Shown piece after piece: positions 46,058-56,869 of a stretch of 64,000 nucleotides of DNA. Within the stretch, counting starts at the first letter, position 1. The number at the start of each line of letters is the position of its first letter. The position numbers and the translations under genes are program-made. Under the pieces are notes generated by a model. It was not told the origin of the DNA and made no database searches. It worked only from the letters and a program-made list of their open reading frames with translations. Origin of the DNA: Arthrinium phaeospermum (Eukaryota; Ascomycota; Sordariomycetes; Amphisphaeriales; Apiosporaceae); contig QYRS01000010.1 of the NCBI GenBank assembly GCA_006503535.1, positions 1,302,001 through 1,366,000 of the forward strand, in the 5' to 3' direction.

Positions 46058-46957
46058 ATGATCCGGCCGCAACCCCAAGAAGTCGAGCTGCTCGTGCTGG
46101 GCGCCGGATGGACCTCGACGTTCCTCCTGCCCATCCTCGAGAAGCAGGGCATCTCGTACGCGGCCACGACGACGGACGGCCGCGACGGCACCATCCCCTT
46201 CCGGTTCGACCCGGACTCGGACGACGCGGGCCAGTTTAAGCGGCTGCCCGCCGCCGCGACGGTCCTCATCACCTTCCCGCTCAAGAACAAGGGCCCCGCC
46301 CGCCGCCTGACCAAGCTGTACGCCGACACGCACCAGCAGAGCGCCGGGGCAGACGCCACCACCAAGAAGCCGCAGCCCCACTTCATCCAGCTGGGCGTGA
46401 CGAGCATCTGGAAGGGCACCGACGGCTGGCAGGACGAGAGCTCCCCCTACGACAAGACCGACGTGCGCGGCATCGCCGAGGACGAGCTGATGGCGGTCGC
46501 CTCCGGCGCGGTCCTGGACCTGTCGGGCCTGTACGGCGGGGCGCGGCAGCCGCGGCACTGGGTCGACCGGGTGGTCAAGACCAAGGAGGACCTGCGGGCC
46601 AAGGGCGCCGTGCACCTGATCCACGGGCAGGACGTGGCGCGCGCCATCGTCGCGCTGCACCGCAACTTCACGCCCGGGCGGCGCTGGCTGCTGTGCGACA
46701 TGCACATCTACGACTGGTGGGACCTCATCGAGGACTGGGCCATCACCGCCCTGGCGGCGGCGGAGGCGGACCCGGCCAGCGCCTCCGAGGCCGAGGTCGC
46801 CAAGCAGAGCCAGCTCCTCACCTGGGTCGGCGAGCTCATGCAGGAGGAAGGCGTCAAGGCGTTGCCGAGGGACAGTGCTCGGCTGGGCCGCGTCCTCGAC
46901 GGTCGCGCTTTCTGGAAGGCCATGGGGATCATGCCGATTTGCGGTCGCGTTCGATAA
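46058..46957 (+). CDS. NAD(P)-binding Rossmann-fold protein (extended SDR-like)
   Basis: Single exon of 299 residues, GC-rich. It opens with a strand and the dinucleotide motif LVLGAGWTSTFLLPIL (GxGxxx variant), an acidic/arg second strand region, then VLITFPLK and HFIQLGVTSIWKG, like the active-site strands of atypical SDRs. GIAEDELM and VLDLSGLYGGARQPRHWVDR resemble the YeeZ-type group, and VHLIHGQDVARAIVALH is the usual late SDR motif. The classical Tyr-x3-Lys is not clear, so catalysis is uncertain. Function unknown; cytosolic by lack of signal. It is followed 125 bp later by the convergent FAD oxidase gene. Confidence 0.78.
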   Translation: MIRPQPQEVELLVLGAGWTSTFLLPILEKQGISYAATTTDGRDGTIPFRFDPDSDDAGQFKRLPAAATVLITFPLKNKGPARRLTKLYADTHQQSAGADATTKKPQPHFIQLGVTSIWKGTDGWQDESSPYDKTDVRGIAEDELMAVASGAVLDLSGLYGGARQPRHWVDRVVKTKEDLRAKGAVHLIHGQDVARAIVALHRNFTPGRRWLLCDMHIYDWWDLIEDWAITALAAAEADPASASEAEVAKQSQLLTWVGELMQEEGVKALPRDSARLGRVLDGRAFWKAMGIMPICGRVR

Positions 46958-47082
46958 GAAAAGGAACGTTTACGTGTAAATATAATAACTACATGTCCGA
47001 CTCGCTCATGCGCATGTCTGTGCGCAAACAAAAAGTACATATGAGTTACACCTCAATTGCCACTTCATCTCACAGCTACGTA

Positions 47083-49394
47083 CTACTCCTCAAATACAAG
47101 TTTATCCCACAGCTCGTTCGAAAAGCGCTTCTTCAGTTCCTCCAGCGTCCAGCCCTGCTCGTGCCCGATCGCCGCCAGCGCCGACCGGAACTTGGGGATC
47201 TGGTCCTTGTAGGCGACCGTCTTGAGATACGTGCGCGCGTCCATGCCGCCCAGCTGGAACCCGTCCCACTCCTTGGCCCAGTGCGGCCGCACGTTCAGCC
47301 TCGTGCCGTCGCGGTCGGTGTACGACATCCACTTATCCGCGACGCGCTGCACGAAGCTGACCCACTCCCCGTCCTTGTCGGCGTCCGGGATGGTCAGGAC
47401 CTCGATGCTGGCGGTGCCCCATCTGTTGCCGTACTGCGGCGCCAGGAGCACGTCGCTGCCGCCCATGATGCGCATCTCGAGCGTGACCCGCATGGGCGCG
47501 CTGCCGTCCCGGTCGTAGTCGGCGTACACGAGCCGGATGGCGTCCCACCAGGCGCGCCGGACGACGGTGAAGTCGGGCCGCGACGCGTCGTCGGCGCGGC
47601 CCGGGATCGGGATCTGGAACTCGATGTCGCGCACGCGCATGTTCTGGATGCCGCGCTGGAAGTGCAGCGCGTTGGGCAGCGGCGTCACGATGGTCGGCTC
47701 GTCGTCCTCGCCCGACTTGGGCGCCAGCGTCGCCATGCCGTTCGAGGCCAGCAGCTGCGCCTGCCACGCGCCCGGGATCAGGCCGAATAGCGTGCTGCTC
47801 GTCATGATGTGGCCCAGCCAGCCCTGGAGCCACTGCATGAAAACGCCGGCCGGGTCCGGGTACTCGGGCGAGAGCTCGACGCCCTGCGGCACCTCGTCGG
47901 CCGTGTTCCACGTGTTTACCCAGGCCTTCTGCTGGTACGGGAACCAGAACCACTCGCTGTAGTAGTCGTCGGCGGCCCTTCGCTCGAACTCGGCATTGGC
48001 CTCCTCCAGCTTCGTATCCGCGCTGGCCTCGCCGAACCAGTCGGCTCGCAGCGCTTCGGGGATGTCGTCCTTCTTCACCGGCGGGATGGCCAGGCCGATG
48101 TCGATCTTGCGCGGCTTCATGACGGCGTAGGTCATGGCGTCCAGCTCGAAGGTGATGTGCGTCACGACGCCCAAGAGACCGAAGCAGCCGGCGGCCGCTT
48201 TGATCAGCACCGGGTCGTCGACAACCTGCAGCTCTCCATGGCAGTCCACGTACTCGATGCGACGTACCTGGTCTGAGCAGGTTTTGTGTCTGCGCCCGGC
48301 ACCGTGACAGATGGGCCCGTTGACGCCGCCGATCGTGACTTCGACGAGGATGACGTCGACGGGCAGGGCCCAGGTCTTGTTCTCCAGGGCCCAGCGGCGG
48401 AAGTCTTCGTTGGTCACGCCGGCGCCGATGCGACAGAGGCGCTTCTTGGGCCCCAGCTGCTCCTTGAGCTCGATCGTCTTGAGCTCCGAGATGTTTGGCC
48501 CCACCTTCCCCGTGAAGGTCCCGGGCTGGATGCTCATGGCGTCGGGCAAGGACGTGACCTGAGTCAGATTGACGAAGGAAACCAACACGTCATTCCCCTG
48601 ACTGAAGATCGGAGACCAGCTGTGGCGGTAGCCCGCACAGCGAATGCGCAGGTTGTTGGACGAGCACCATCGGACGAGATTCTGAACACCAAGGACCGTG
48701 GTGGGGGTGAAGGTGTACTTGGGTGTGTTTTTCACCGTTTGCCCCCAGTTCTCGAATTCATACTGGACGTCAACCTGTGGTCAATTGTCAGCTAGATGGC
48801 CTGGGTGCTGTGCGTTTCAAGGCGGCTCACCTCTATCGCCCTTGACTTGGCTTCGTCTTCCCATATCTGCGGTCGGCTGTGCGGCTTTGCCTCTTCTCTG
48901 AAGCAGCTCGTAACGAAACTCTTGACATTGAGGATCTTGAGGATGAAGTTCTTCAACACGTCAAAGAAGGACTGTTTGATAACAGACGACTGGGCCTTCT
49001 TGGTGGCACCAGCATGATGGATGGAGTGACTGCAAGGGAGTTTGAAATCCTTGCCTGCCACTTCCTTGGCCGTCTTCCCACCTAAAAAGGACTCGATTTG
49101 GTTCCTCAACTCGGGCTGCTTGATGTTCTGTAGGGCTGACTTGAACGCCAGCGTGTGTTGCATGGCACGCAGGATGCCCCTGATCTGGACTTGTTGGTCG
49201 AACTTCTTTTCCAGTATTGGCTTGATCACTTCATCCTTCAACGGTTCCGTGTCAACATGGGGCTTGTACTTGGCATCGTCTATGTGGTCGAGTATCTGAC
49301 GAAGAATGTGGTCGCGCTCGAGGGTGCCGACGCTCAAGGGGTGTCCCCCGGCGCCATTGGCGGTGGTGGTAGACGATGAACTCGGCAAAGACAT
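47083..49394 (-). CDS. FAD-linked oxidase with D-arabinono-lactone oxidase-like domain
   Basis: Exon 49394-48831 and exon 48774-47083 (intron 56 nt, GTGAGC...CAG) give 751 residues. From about residue 189 the protein follows the PCMH-type FAD fold: NLRIRCAGYRHSW with His239 in the position that binds FAD covalently in aldonolactone oxidases, GVNGPICHGAG, and GCFGLLGVVTHITFEL. The C-terminal half contains VLTIPDAD, HWAKEWDG and a terminal KRFSNELWDKL like the D-arabinono-1,4-lactone oxidase domain. Such enzymes oxidise sugar lactones or alditols with oxygen. The first 188 residues (Ser/Thr-rich start, then HILRQILDHIDD and a helical region) are an extension not in the core family. Substrate is not determined. 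Confidence 0.85.
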
Positions 49395-50312
49395 GGCAGT
49401 GGATGGTTACGACCGGCAATGACAAAAACACTCATGTCCCTCCTCGCCTTCCCACGCCGGTCATGCGCTCCCTAATATATACATGCAAATAGGGCTGAGT
49501 GCTCTAGCGTGGCCTGCCTCAATCGCCTGTTCTCGATTCGGAGTGGATTGCAATGTCTTGCTGACGGCAGCCATTGGCTTGTCCTGGCCATTCTGATTGG
49601 TTTGGCTGTGGACTCGAGACCCTGTGAGCTGAACCACAATGGGCGCCCAGGATGCCTCCCTCCGCGCAGTGAAGCGATTGGGGAATGCGCTCGGTGGGAC
49701 ACAATTGATCTCATATGCTTTCTCTCCGAAAAGTCTTCCCGAGTTGGTAGCCAGCATTTTTCTGCCTTGATGCTACTCGCCGTTCCATCAATGCGACGTT
49801 CGGTTGATGCTGATTGATAGCGTCAATGAGGCAGACCCCGAGGCATCGCCTGAGCCACTGACCCGGCCTCCAATCCGGGCCAAAAGGACGCTGCGGCAGA
49901 TTCGAACGACGGGGGAAAAGAAAGAAAAATAAGGCGGAAAAGGGAATCTAACGTCAGCCCGGCGCTCAATAGCCGCCAGCCTTCATTGGCAGTTCGGGGC
50001 CCTTGCAGCTGAGTCTCCCAAGTTCTGCATGCACCTGTAAGATTTCATCATTGCACTGGGGGGAAGGCGGCTGAGACTAGTTCAATCGGCATCAACAGGA
50101 GGATGGGTATCTTAGGGCCTCCAATATGGAGAGCCCGTTGGTCAATTTCCTCCCACCGAAAACGTTGCGGGCCCGCGACAAACCGATTGGCGGTCTCCCG
50201 CAAATCCAACGTCATCCCATTGAGTACGAAAATATGAACCCGATCTGGGGGATATGCATTCTGCTTCAGTGGCATTGATACTGAAGGGATCACTCCAATC
50301 AACAAAACCAGA
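49395..50312. other. Intergenic, no gene recognised
   Basis: Promoter side of the FAD oxidase. A minus-strand frame at 50048-50305 lies just past the methyltransferase pseudogene but shows no clear match. Confidence 0.4.
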
Positions 50313-50950
50313 TCACAGTCTTCGCTCCTTGGAGCCGAAGCAAGTTGTAGTGGGGTCGGTGGCCCCGGAGTTCGTCTCGGGATCGACGTTCTCGTGGACG
50401 AACAGGCGGCTGTAGCCCGGCCTCATCGTCGCTTTGGTGCGGGTGAAGATGCATAAGTACGTCTCGCCAGGTAAGTCATGCAGCAAGATGTGCATATAGT
50501 ATTCGCGTGCGCCCCGAACGGGCTGCCCGTCGTATAAGTTGTGGCACATGTACTCTGTGTGCGGGTGCAGCTCGCGGATCTGCGAGATGACTAGCGCAGG
50601 TTCCCACGTCGAGCCCGCCGAACAGCCACTGCCACGCAAGGTAGACATCTGGTTGTCCAGCCCCGGCCGGAGTTACAGATAGCCGACCGTGTGGTCGTTG
50701 AAATGCACGTCATGCGGCGACATGGCATGCAGGTGTTCGAACCAGTCCGCCTCGGTCTAGGAGACATACTAGTGGACCCCTTCGAGCTTGTCCGTTGGCA
50801 CCTTGTAACCCATTTCCCTCAGTCGACGGCAGTACCATAGTCGTCGCCTCGTGCATCCCGCTGTTGCAGCCGCTCCTCGAACTCATGTTGGGTCGCCGCG
50901 TATTCAGCTCGAGCACCGGCTGGAAGAAGCACGAGAAATGCGGCTCCAAG
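50313..50950 (-). pseudogene. O-methyltransferase pseudogene fragment
   Basis: The minus-strand frame reads WFEHLHAMSPHDVHFND, then ELHPHTEYMCHNLYDGQPVRGAREYYMHILLHDLP, then AAT-type MRPGYSRLFVHENV, which is the SAM-dependent O-methyltransferase core (family form PVKGARAYYLHSVLHDW, catalytic His-Asp). The same frame has TAG at 50759-50757 and TAA at 50675-50673, and the glycine-rich SAM motif and N-terminal dimerisation domain are missing or unreadable. It ends at a stop at 50313. This is a dead copy of a secondary-metabolism type methyltransferase. No intact partner gene for such a pathway lies next to it. Confidence 0.7.
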
Positions 50951-52227
50951 CCACGCCACTAAACAGACCGGCGGCGGGCCCAGCCACGAGCTGTCCCTGC
51001 AGACGGGACGGCGCCAGCTCTACATGGAGAGCGTGCTGGCGGCGACGCAAAATAATGATAGCGGGAGCCAGGAGCGGATCTTGGTGGTGTCGGGCGGGCA
51101 ATCTGCTTCGTCAAAGCAGTTCGGCACGGAGCCGTCCAGTGCGACGACGGAAAACGACCTCAAGCAGTTCGGTGGTATCTTCCAGATGGTCGGGTCCAGC
51201 GCCAGTTATGGACCATATGGAACTGACCGAAGTCGCCTGTGGTGAGATTTATGATTGTGCATGATGACCAACATCGACGTTCATGATGGTCTCTACTCAA
51301 AAAAGCAGCGACAGACTGCAGACGCTGGTATACCCGAAGCTGGAAGTCGATATCGTGACCAAGCCAAATACAGGAGTAATTGATATCGGGTCGCTCCTCT
51401 ACTTCCAGTACGAAATGAAACGAACGAATGCAGCTTGGCCGTTGAGATGTGGGACAGCACCAGAAGCGGGACTGCTGTGGAGGGCTGCTGCTATTTCTAG
51501 CGCTGTCATTTCGCGGGGGGTTCTGGCCTAGCTCCAAGCTTCTACAGCGGGCCGTGTCACCTACTTCTTTGCTTGAGACAGTCCTTGGTACGGTACTGCA
51601 TATGTACATTATACGCTAAGCCCTATCTCTATGGGACGTTACAGCGGAATCTTCTGTATGACGGGACTGTTCCACACGTGGTCAGCTCTTTTGCAGCAAT
51701 GAGAGACGAAAGTTGGCGGCGCAAAGCCGGTGGGACGACGAGAACGAAAGAGGTGCTGGTGACCGATAGCCGACACAATCCACATCGGAAAATGATCCGC
51801 GGAGGAACCTGGGGTGGTGTCAACCCAAGGGTTAATGGGAAATGTGATGAAAATGCAGTTTGCCGGCCATGAAACCCCCGTCGCACAGGCGAGCGCGGCT
51901 CCTATTGGCACAACATGTGGGCATGTTTGCTGCGCCATCGGCCGTTGGCTCGCGATGAAACCCCATCGCGCAGTCCAATATGACTCCCAACTCCCATTGG
52001 CACAACACGTGGTGGTAGACATGTTTGCTGCATCGCCCTTGCGCCCCACCCCTGGCTAATACTGTCTGTCGCGCATCCAGGCTGCCGGGCCAGTATGACG
52101 GCGGTTATGGTAGCGAGGAAGCAGCCTGCCCTTTTCCTGAGGTCTCTTTTCTTGGAGTCTTTCATCATTCAATCTCTCATTCATGGCACTCCCACTTGCT
52201 TGCATTTGCTTTAGCTCTTAACGGTCG
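50951..52227. other. Gene-free stretch with imperfect duplication
   Basis: Short frames on both strands have no recognisable motif; part may be debris from the methyltransferase locus. The imperfect direct repeat at 51868-52040 is listed separately. Confidence 0.4.
51868..52040. repeat. Imperfect direct repeat, two units
   Basis: Unit one (about 51868-51936) and unit two (about 51954-52040) share ATGAAACCCC, TCGC-CAG, CCATTGGCACAACA(T/C)GTGG and ATGTTTGCTGC in the same order with small gaps and substitutions. This looks like an old local duplication of about 85 bp, not a known transposon end. Confidence 0.55.
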
Positions 52228-53292
52228 ATGGATCCCACGAAACGCCTCAGAAACAGCATGTTTTCTAGGCTGGGTGGGAGTAGATATGTTTACGCTTTTT
52301 ACCTTGGCTCCGCCGTTCTTCTTTTCCTTGTTATCCGCATTTCCTTGCTAAGTTACAGCGCTCTTCCAAACAGTAAACCGCAATCTTGTAGGCTACAACT
52401 CTACTGTTTCCTGTTGATGTACTCCCAACTGACTGTAAAAGGGGCCGACCCATCGTCAGAACAATCGTACCTCCCACCAGAGACCTTAGTAAAGCCCAAC
52501 AGGCCCGTTTCCCAATTTCCAAAGAAGATATGGCAGAGTTGGAAGGATGATTCCGAAGACCCAACAGACAGGACTGTCGGCTTTCCGCACCGCTGGCGAG
52601 CCGTGAACCCGACATATCGATATGAGCGCATCACCGACGACAACATCGTGGCCTATGTCCAACAAAGCTTCAGTGCCGGGGTATCCGACGCCTTCGCCAA
52701 CGTGACAGATCCGATCCTGCGTGCCGACTTTCTGAGATACCTCGTCATGCTCAAAGAGGGAGGCGTCTGGTCCGACATTGATGTCAATCCCCAGCAGCCC
52801 ATCGACAAGTGGATCCCTGACAAGTACCGAGAGTCTGTAAATGTCGTGATCGGCATCGAGAACGACCACCAGAAACAACCCATCTGGCCAGGCGTGCCCT
52901 ACTCTGTACAACTCGCTCAGTACGTGATGATGACAAAACCGGGACACTTGGCCTTCAAGAAGCTGGTGTCCGAAGTCACTGAGAATCTCGAGCGACTTCT
53001 GCGGTCCAAGAAGCCAGGGGACCGCATCACCTTCGCCGACGTCATGTCTACCACGGGGCCCTTTGCTTTCACGAAAACGTTCATGGACTACTTTCTCTAC
53101 GTCACCGGAGAAGAGCACACCGGAGACGAGCTGAGCAATCTGCAGGAACCAAAGCTCATCGGCGACGTATTGGTTCTGCCCAAATTTGCTTTTGGTTGGC
53201 TTGGCCATGAGCATGTTCCGGAAAAGGGGGACCCCAAGATCCTCGTAGAGCACCTGTTCATCGGTTCTTGGAGGGAAGGGCATCCTGGCTAG
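52228..53292 (+). CDS. GT32-family glycosyltransferase (OCH1-like)
   Basis: 354 residues if unspliced; a 69-nt in-frame segment (52373-52441) has a GTAAAC donor, CTGAC branch site and AAAAG-G end and is probably an intron, leaving 331. The protein is a type II membrane protein with a signal anchor at about residues 22-45. Core motifs: PKKIWQSWKDD, ITDDNIVAYV, PILRADFLRYLVMLKEGGVWSDIDV containing the DxD metal/nucleotide-sugar site, and a late TGPFAFTKTF. These fit the GT32 alpha-1,6-mannosyltransferase/OCH1-like family acting in the Golgi on glycoproteins or glycolipids. Acceptor unknown. Confidence 0.87.
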   Translation: MDPTKRLRNSMFSRLGGSRYVYAFYLGSAVLLFLVIRISLLSYSALPNSKPQSCRLQLYCFLLMYSQLTVKGADPSSEQSYLPPETLVKPNRPVSQFPKKIWQSWKDDSEDPTDRTVGFPHRWRAVNPTYRYERITDDNIVAYVQQSFSAGVSDAFANVTDPILRADFLRYLVMLKEGGVWSDIDVNPQQPIDKWIPDKYRESVNVVIGIENDHQKQPIWPGVPYSVQLAQYVMMTKPGHLAFKKLVSEVTENLERLLRSKKPGDRITFADVMSTTGPFAFTKTFMDYFLYVTGEEHTGDELSNLQEPKLIGDVLVLPKFAFGWLGHEHVPEKGDPKILVEHLFIGSWREGHPG

Positions 53293-54149
53293 CCCAGATG
53301 TAACCAATGTATGATTGTCAGACTTGTCGTAGTCTTGGATATACTTTCAGAATATAAAACGAATGATATTCGTGTCTTCATGATGAGTTCATCCGACTGA
53401 ATGACCAAAACTCCCATTCTTGCACAAAACGATAGCTACAATGCAATGCAAAGTTCAACTGCAGCCCTCCATACCTGTGTGATTAGTATTCGATCCCAAT
53501 GTGTCTATAACGTACTTGAGATGCAACCTTTCCGAACATATATGAGACCGGTATTCCAACTGCCAATGAAAGAGGCGTCAGTAACTAACAACCCGATTTT
53601 CATATTGTCTCTGACATTACTGCTACACACCCAATGAGAAAAGACACAAATTTGTTGGCCTACAAGGAGTCTATTGGTTCCGTGCCGCACTTGTACCGGG
53701 GTTGAAATCCACAATACCAGGGAGGTTCTTCCGAGAAAAGAGGTCCCTCCGGGCGTGAGACTTCGTGCCTGGCCAGGGTCAAGCGGGCCCCAGCCCCCAA
53801 AGAGCATTGATGTTCGCTTTCCGATATGGACTTAAGGCGGCTAAGAGCGCATCCCGACACGTAAAGATGCCTGGCGGTAGGAGGTAACCAGCCAATTAGA
53901 CCACCCTAGGTCAGCATGTCACGCGATTCGGCCCCAGGCCATTGGCGGCACGGAAGTACCAAAAGTCTGAGCCTCCCTCCTTCTTTCGCTTGGTCATACT
54001 TTTGCCAAATCCCCCCTTCGCGTAAGATCAAGTCTGACACACTTTACACCAGAATCTTTGTCGAGCCTTCTGTGTCGTTGTACATTCCAGGCTCTAACGA
54101 ATTTCTTGGATATTCCTTCCATCCATTGTGTTTGCTCATCTCTGATGAC
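53293..54149. other. Intergenic, no gene recognised
   Basis: Between the glycosyltransferase and the Cys-rich surface protein. An upstream in-frame ATG at 53916 would extend the next gene, but would bury its signal peptide. Confidence 0.4.
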
Positions 54150-55173
54150 ATGGCTTTGCATTCTCCCTTGCGGCGGTGTCATACTTTAGTGCTGCTGACA
54201 GCCTCCTTGTTCCCACTCCTCGCTCTCTGTGCCGGGACATGTTATTATCCCAATGGCAAGGTGGCCGCGAATGATTTACCGTGCAATCCCAACTCGGACG
54301 TGAGTCCCTGTTGCGGCAACGGACTCGGCTGGGTCTGTATGGAGAACGGGCTGTGCGTAGCACCGCAGGGTAATACCATTCGGGGCTCTTGCACCGACCA
54401 GAACTGGGGAGAGGGCTGCACACGTTTTTGTTTAGGTATGTCGCGATACTATACGTCCGGCCTCGTGGGATCCGTGTAACGCGGCGCGTCGCTTTGAGTT
54501 CAACGCGTATCTGACAGTTATGCTCAATCAATCAGGGGAAAGTCTCGGTGGCACGGACTTGATCTCGTGTGAAAACTCGACGGGCGTCGACACGTCGTAC
54601 TGCTGCGACCACCAGAATGGACCGTGCTGCGAGAACGGTGTCGGTCGCTTCAATGTGCTGCCGCCGCATCCCTCGACCTCGGCGACGTACAACAATCAGG
54701 CCTCCCGCTACGACGTGATCCCTCCGTCTTCCAAGCCTTCCCCGACACCAACGTCCCCCAGCTCGACAACTGGACCCAAAGCTTCAGATCGCGATGGCCA
54801 GAGCTCTGCAGATCAGAACGGACCAGCCGCCACTGCCGGCACATCACAGCCTACCGAGAAGCCCAGCGAGGGGCTCAGCTCGTCGACCTCGGCGGGCATT
54901 GGCGTAGGAGTCGGCCTTGGTGTTAGTGCTCTGGCAGTCGTTTCCTATCTGTTGTGGAGGAGATATCGGAAGAACAAAGCGAGGCGCGACTTGGCTCAGG
55001 GAGTCCCCACTGGGCAATACGGCGTGGCATCGGGCATGCCACAGCATCAACCCGTTGCGGAGTACTATAAGCAACAACCACAACCACAGTGGCAGACATC
55101 GCCGCCACAAGAAATGCCAAGCAGCACATACATCCATGAGATCGGGCCGTCGCAGGGTACGCGACGAGAGTAG
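54150..55173 (+). CDS. Cys-rich single-pass surface protein
   Basis: Exon 54150-54435 and exon 54536-55173 (intron 100 nt, GTATGT...CAG) give 307 residues. Start at 54150 was chosen because a signal peptide follows at once (LVLLTASLFPLLALCAG). The ectodomain starts TCYYPNGKVAANDLPCNP and has about fourteen cysteines (SPCCGNGLGWVC, CTDQNWG, CTRFC, SYCCDHQNGPCCENG). Then comes a Ser/Thr/Pro-rich stalk, one membrane segment (about 220-245, GIGVGVGLGVSALAVVSYLLW) with RRYRKNKARR stop-transfer residues, and a Gln/Pro-rich cytosolic tail. The layout resembles WSC/Mid2-type wall-stress sensors and similar fungal surface proteins, without a true WSC domain. Function unknown. Confidence 0.8.
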
Positions 55174-56768
55174 TAAATATTGTTTGATCCTGTATTTTCT
55201 TCAGCTTATATACCTTTTTACAGCATTTAAATTAATAACACCTGATATTCGAATAAAGACCCCGATTCATTTAAAGTTATAAAGCACGTGATTCGCTGAC
55301 TATTAGTACATCCTCATCTGTTTCTTACCCCTCTGTATATTTCCTCGTTGCTTAAGATGAACACAGCGCCACACAGAGCCTCCGGTGGTAACACTAAGCC
55401 CCTATGCGGAAGTCGGTATATCTCGTTACACAGCGTGTCTCCTGAGTACGAATATTCGAAGGTATGCATTCATTGACTTTGGCCTATCGTAGTAGAATGT
55501 CACAATTCCGCGACAGATAAAACGGGCACAAGCTATTTGATCCGAAGTACAATGTGGTGTATATCTAAGAACGGACCTGCATGACCACCATATCACCTAA
55601 ATTCAGATAGCAGAACGATTCAATACTCTAAGGCATGAGCTTCCCAAGCTTGGGTGTTCTATTCTTGCAAGGTTCAAGACTTTCTGGCAGGGAAAGACGA
55701 CGGCTTTCATGCTCTGACATCCATTTTTAGTATACTACGTGTGAATACTTAGGCTGTAATCAGAGTCTATCTTTTGAGGTTTGCCTCCGATACATGTGTT
55801 TCAGCCCCAAGGTCCGAAGACAGCATGTTAAGACCACACACGTCTTGCCCTTTCTACCGCTCGCATGCCACTTGTTATTCTTGCGAGACATAAGACATTA
55901 GCCAATGAGTATATGAGCTAGAGAATGAAGATAGAAGCCGTTCTGCGCTTGGAGTGGCGATTGTCCGAGAGACGGCAGTAGTGGCGCTTGAGTCATGAAG
56001 TCTTGGGCCGGGCATCACTACCCGATTGTACCGGAACAGAAGCCGGTCCGCGTCCGTGTGGGGGTCTAAAGATGCGTCCGAGCTGCTGGTCAACGTTGGA
56101 GGGCGGTGTCTTATTTAACTACTGTCTGATCCGACCTGTTGACGCCGGGAAGCAGCCGAGGGCATCCGAGTCGCTTGCATTATTTGGACAAAGCCCGAGT
56201 GTGTGCAGAGCTCCGCGGCCGAATTGAATTGCTTCGAGCTTATCCAATTAAACATCATACACAAATGGATGAATGTTTACTTATGGCATCGAATAATCTA
56301 TGATCCGTTATATCGGCATAATCTAGTGGGAGCAACGGATTTGCAATTAAGGCATGAGATGAGGCACATACAGAAACCGAGGCACTGATTGAATTGGGAC
56401 GTGTAGGGCTAGGGATAGCGGGGCAGGGACAGCCGATCACCTGCAAGAGTGCCGAATGATCGATGCTTAGCAGGGAAGCCATGGTACTTAAGGGTTGTCC
56501 TGAGAACAACAACAATTCATGGCAATCAAGGAATCCTCCCTGAGACCAAATGACCTATGTAGATACATGTCAAGTGTTTCTTATATCGGCATTATCAAAC
56601 ATCTACGCGGTGATCTGCCCGCCGGTCAGAATGCGAAATTTCCCCGGATAGTGGGGGACTCGGCTAGTGTTTAGCTCCAGCACGCCCTTCCAGCCCCCAG
56701 CGAAATGACAACTAAAGAGGGACTTCCTAGGGAGTTTTCGGGCGTAGAGACGTGAGTACCTACTTAGA
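55174..56768. other. Intergenic, no gene recognised
   Basis: About 1.6 kb, AT-rich in places, with only short unsupported frames. No repeats or RNA genes were seen. Confidence 0.4.
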
Positions 56769-56776
56769 TATAAATA
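56769..56776 (+). promoter_or_regulatory. TATA box of MCT-like transporter
   Basis: TATAAATA, 101 bp before the ATG at 56870. Confidence 0.4.
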
Positions 56777-56869
56777 CCATTAGCCATTGCCGATGCCGTC
56801 CTTCTAGGTATGGTTAAAGCTCATGGGGAATAAAGAGAGCAATTACAGCCCAGAACATCTATCATCACA

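Noticed and set aside
45956..46705. 249-codon minus-strand frame over the Rossmann protein
   Set aside because: Antisense shadow of a GC-rich coding exon; no motif.
51024..51872. Series of plus-strand frames after the methyltransferase remnant
   Set aside because: No recognisable motif, poor starts, overlapping frames in several phases.
53916..54149. Upstream ATG extension of the Cys-rich surface protein
   Set aside because: It would place 78 residues before a perfect signal peptide, so the ATG at 54150 is preferred.
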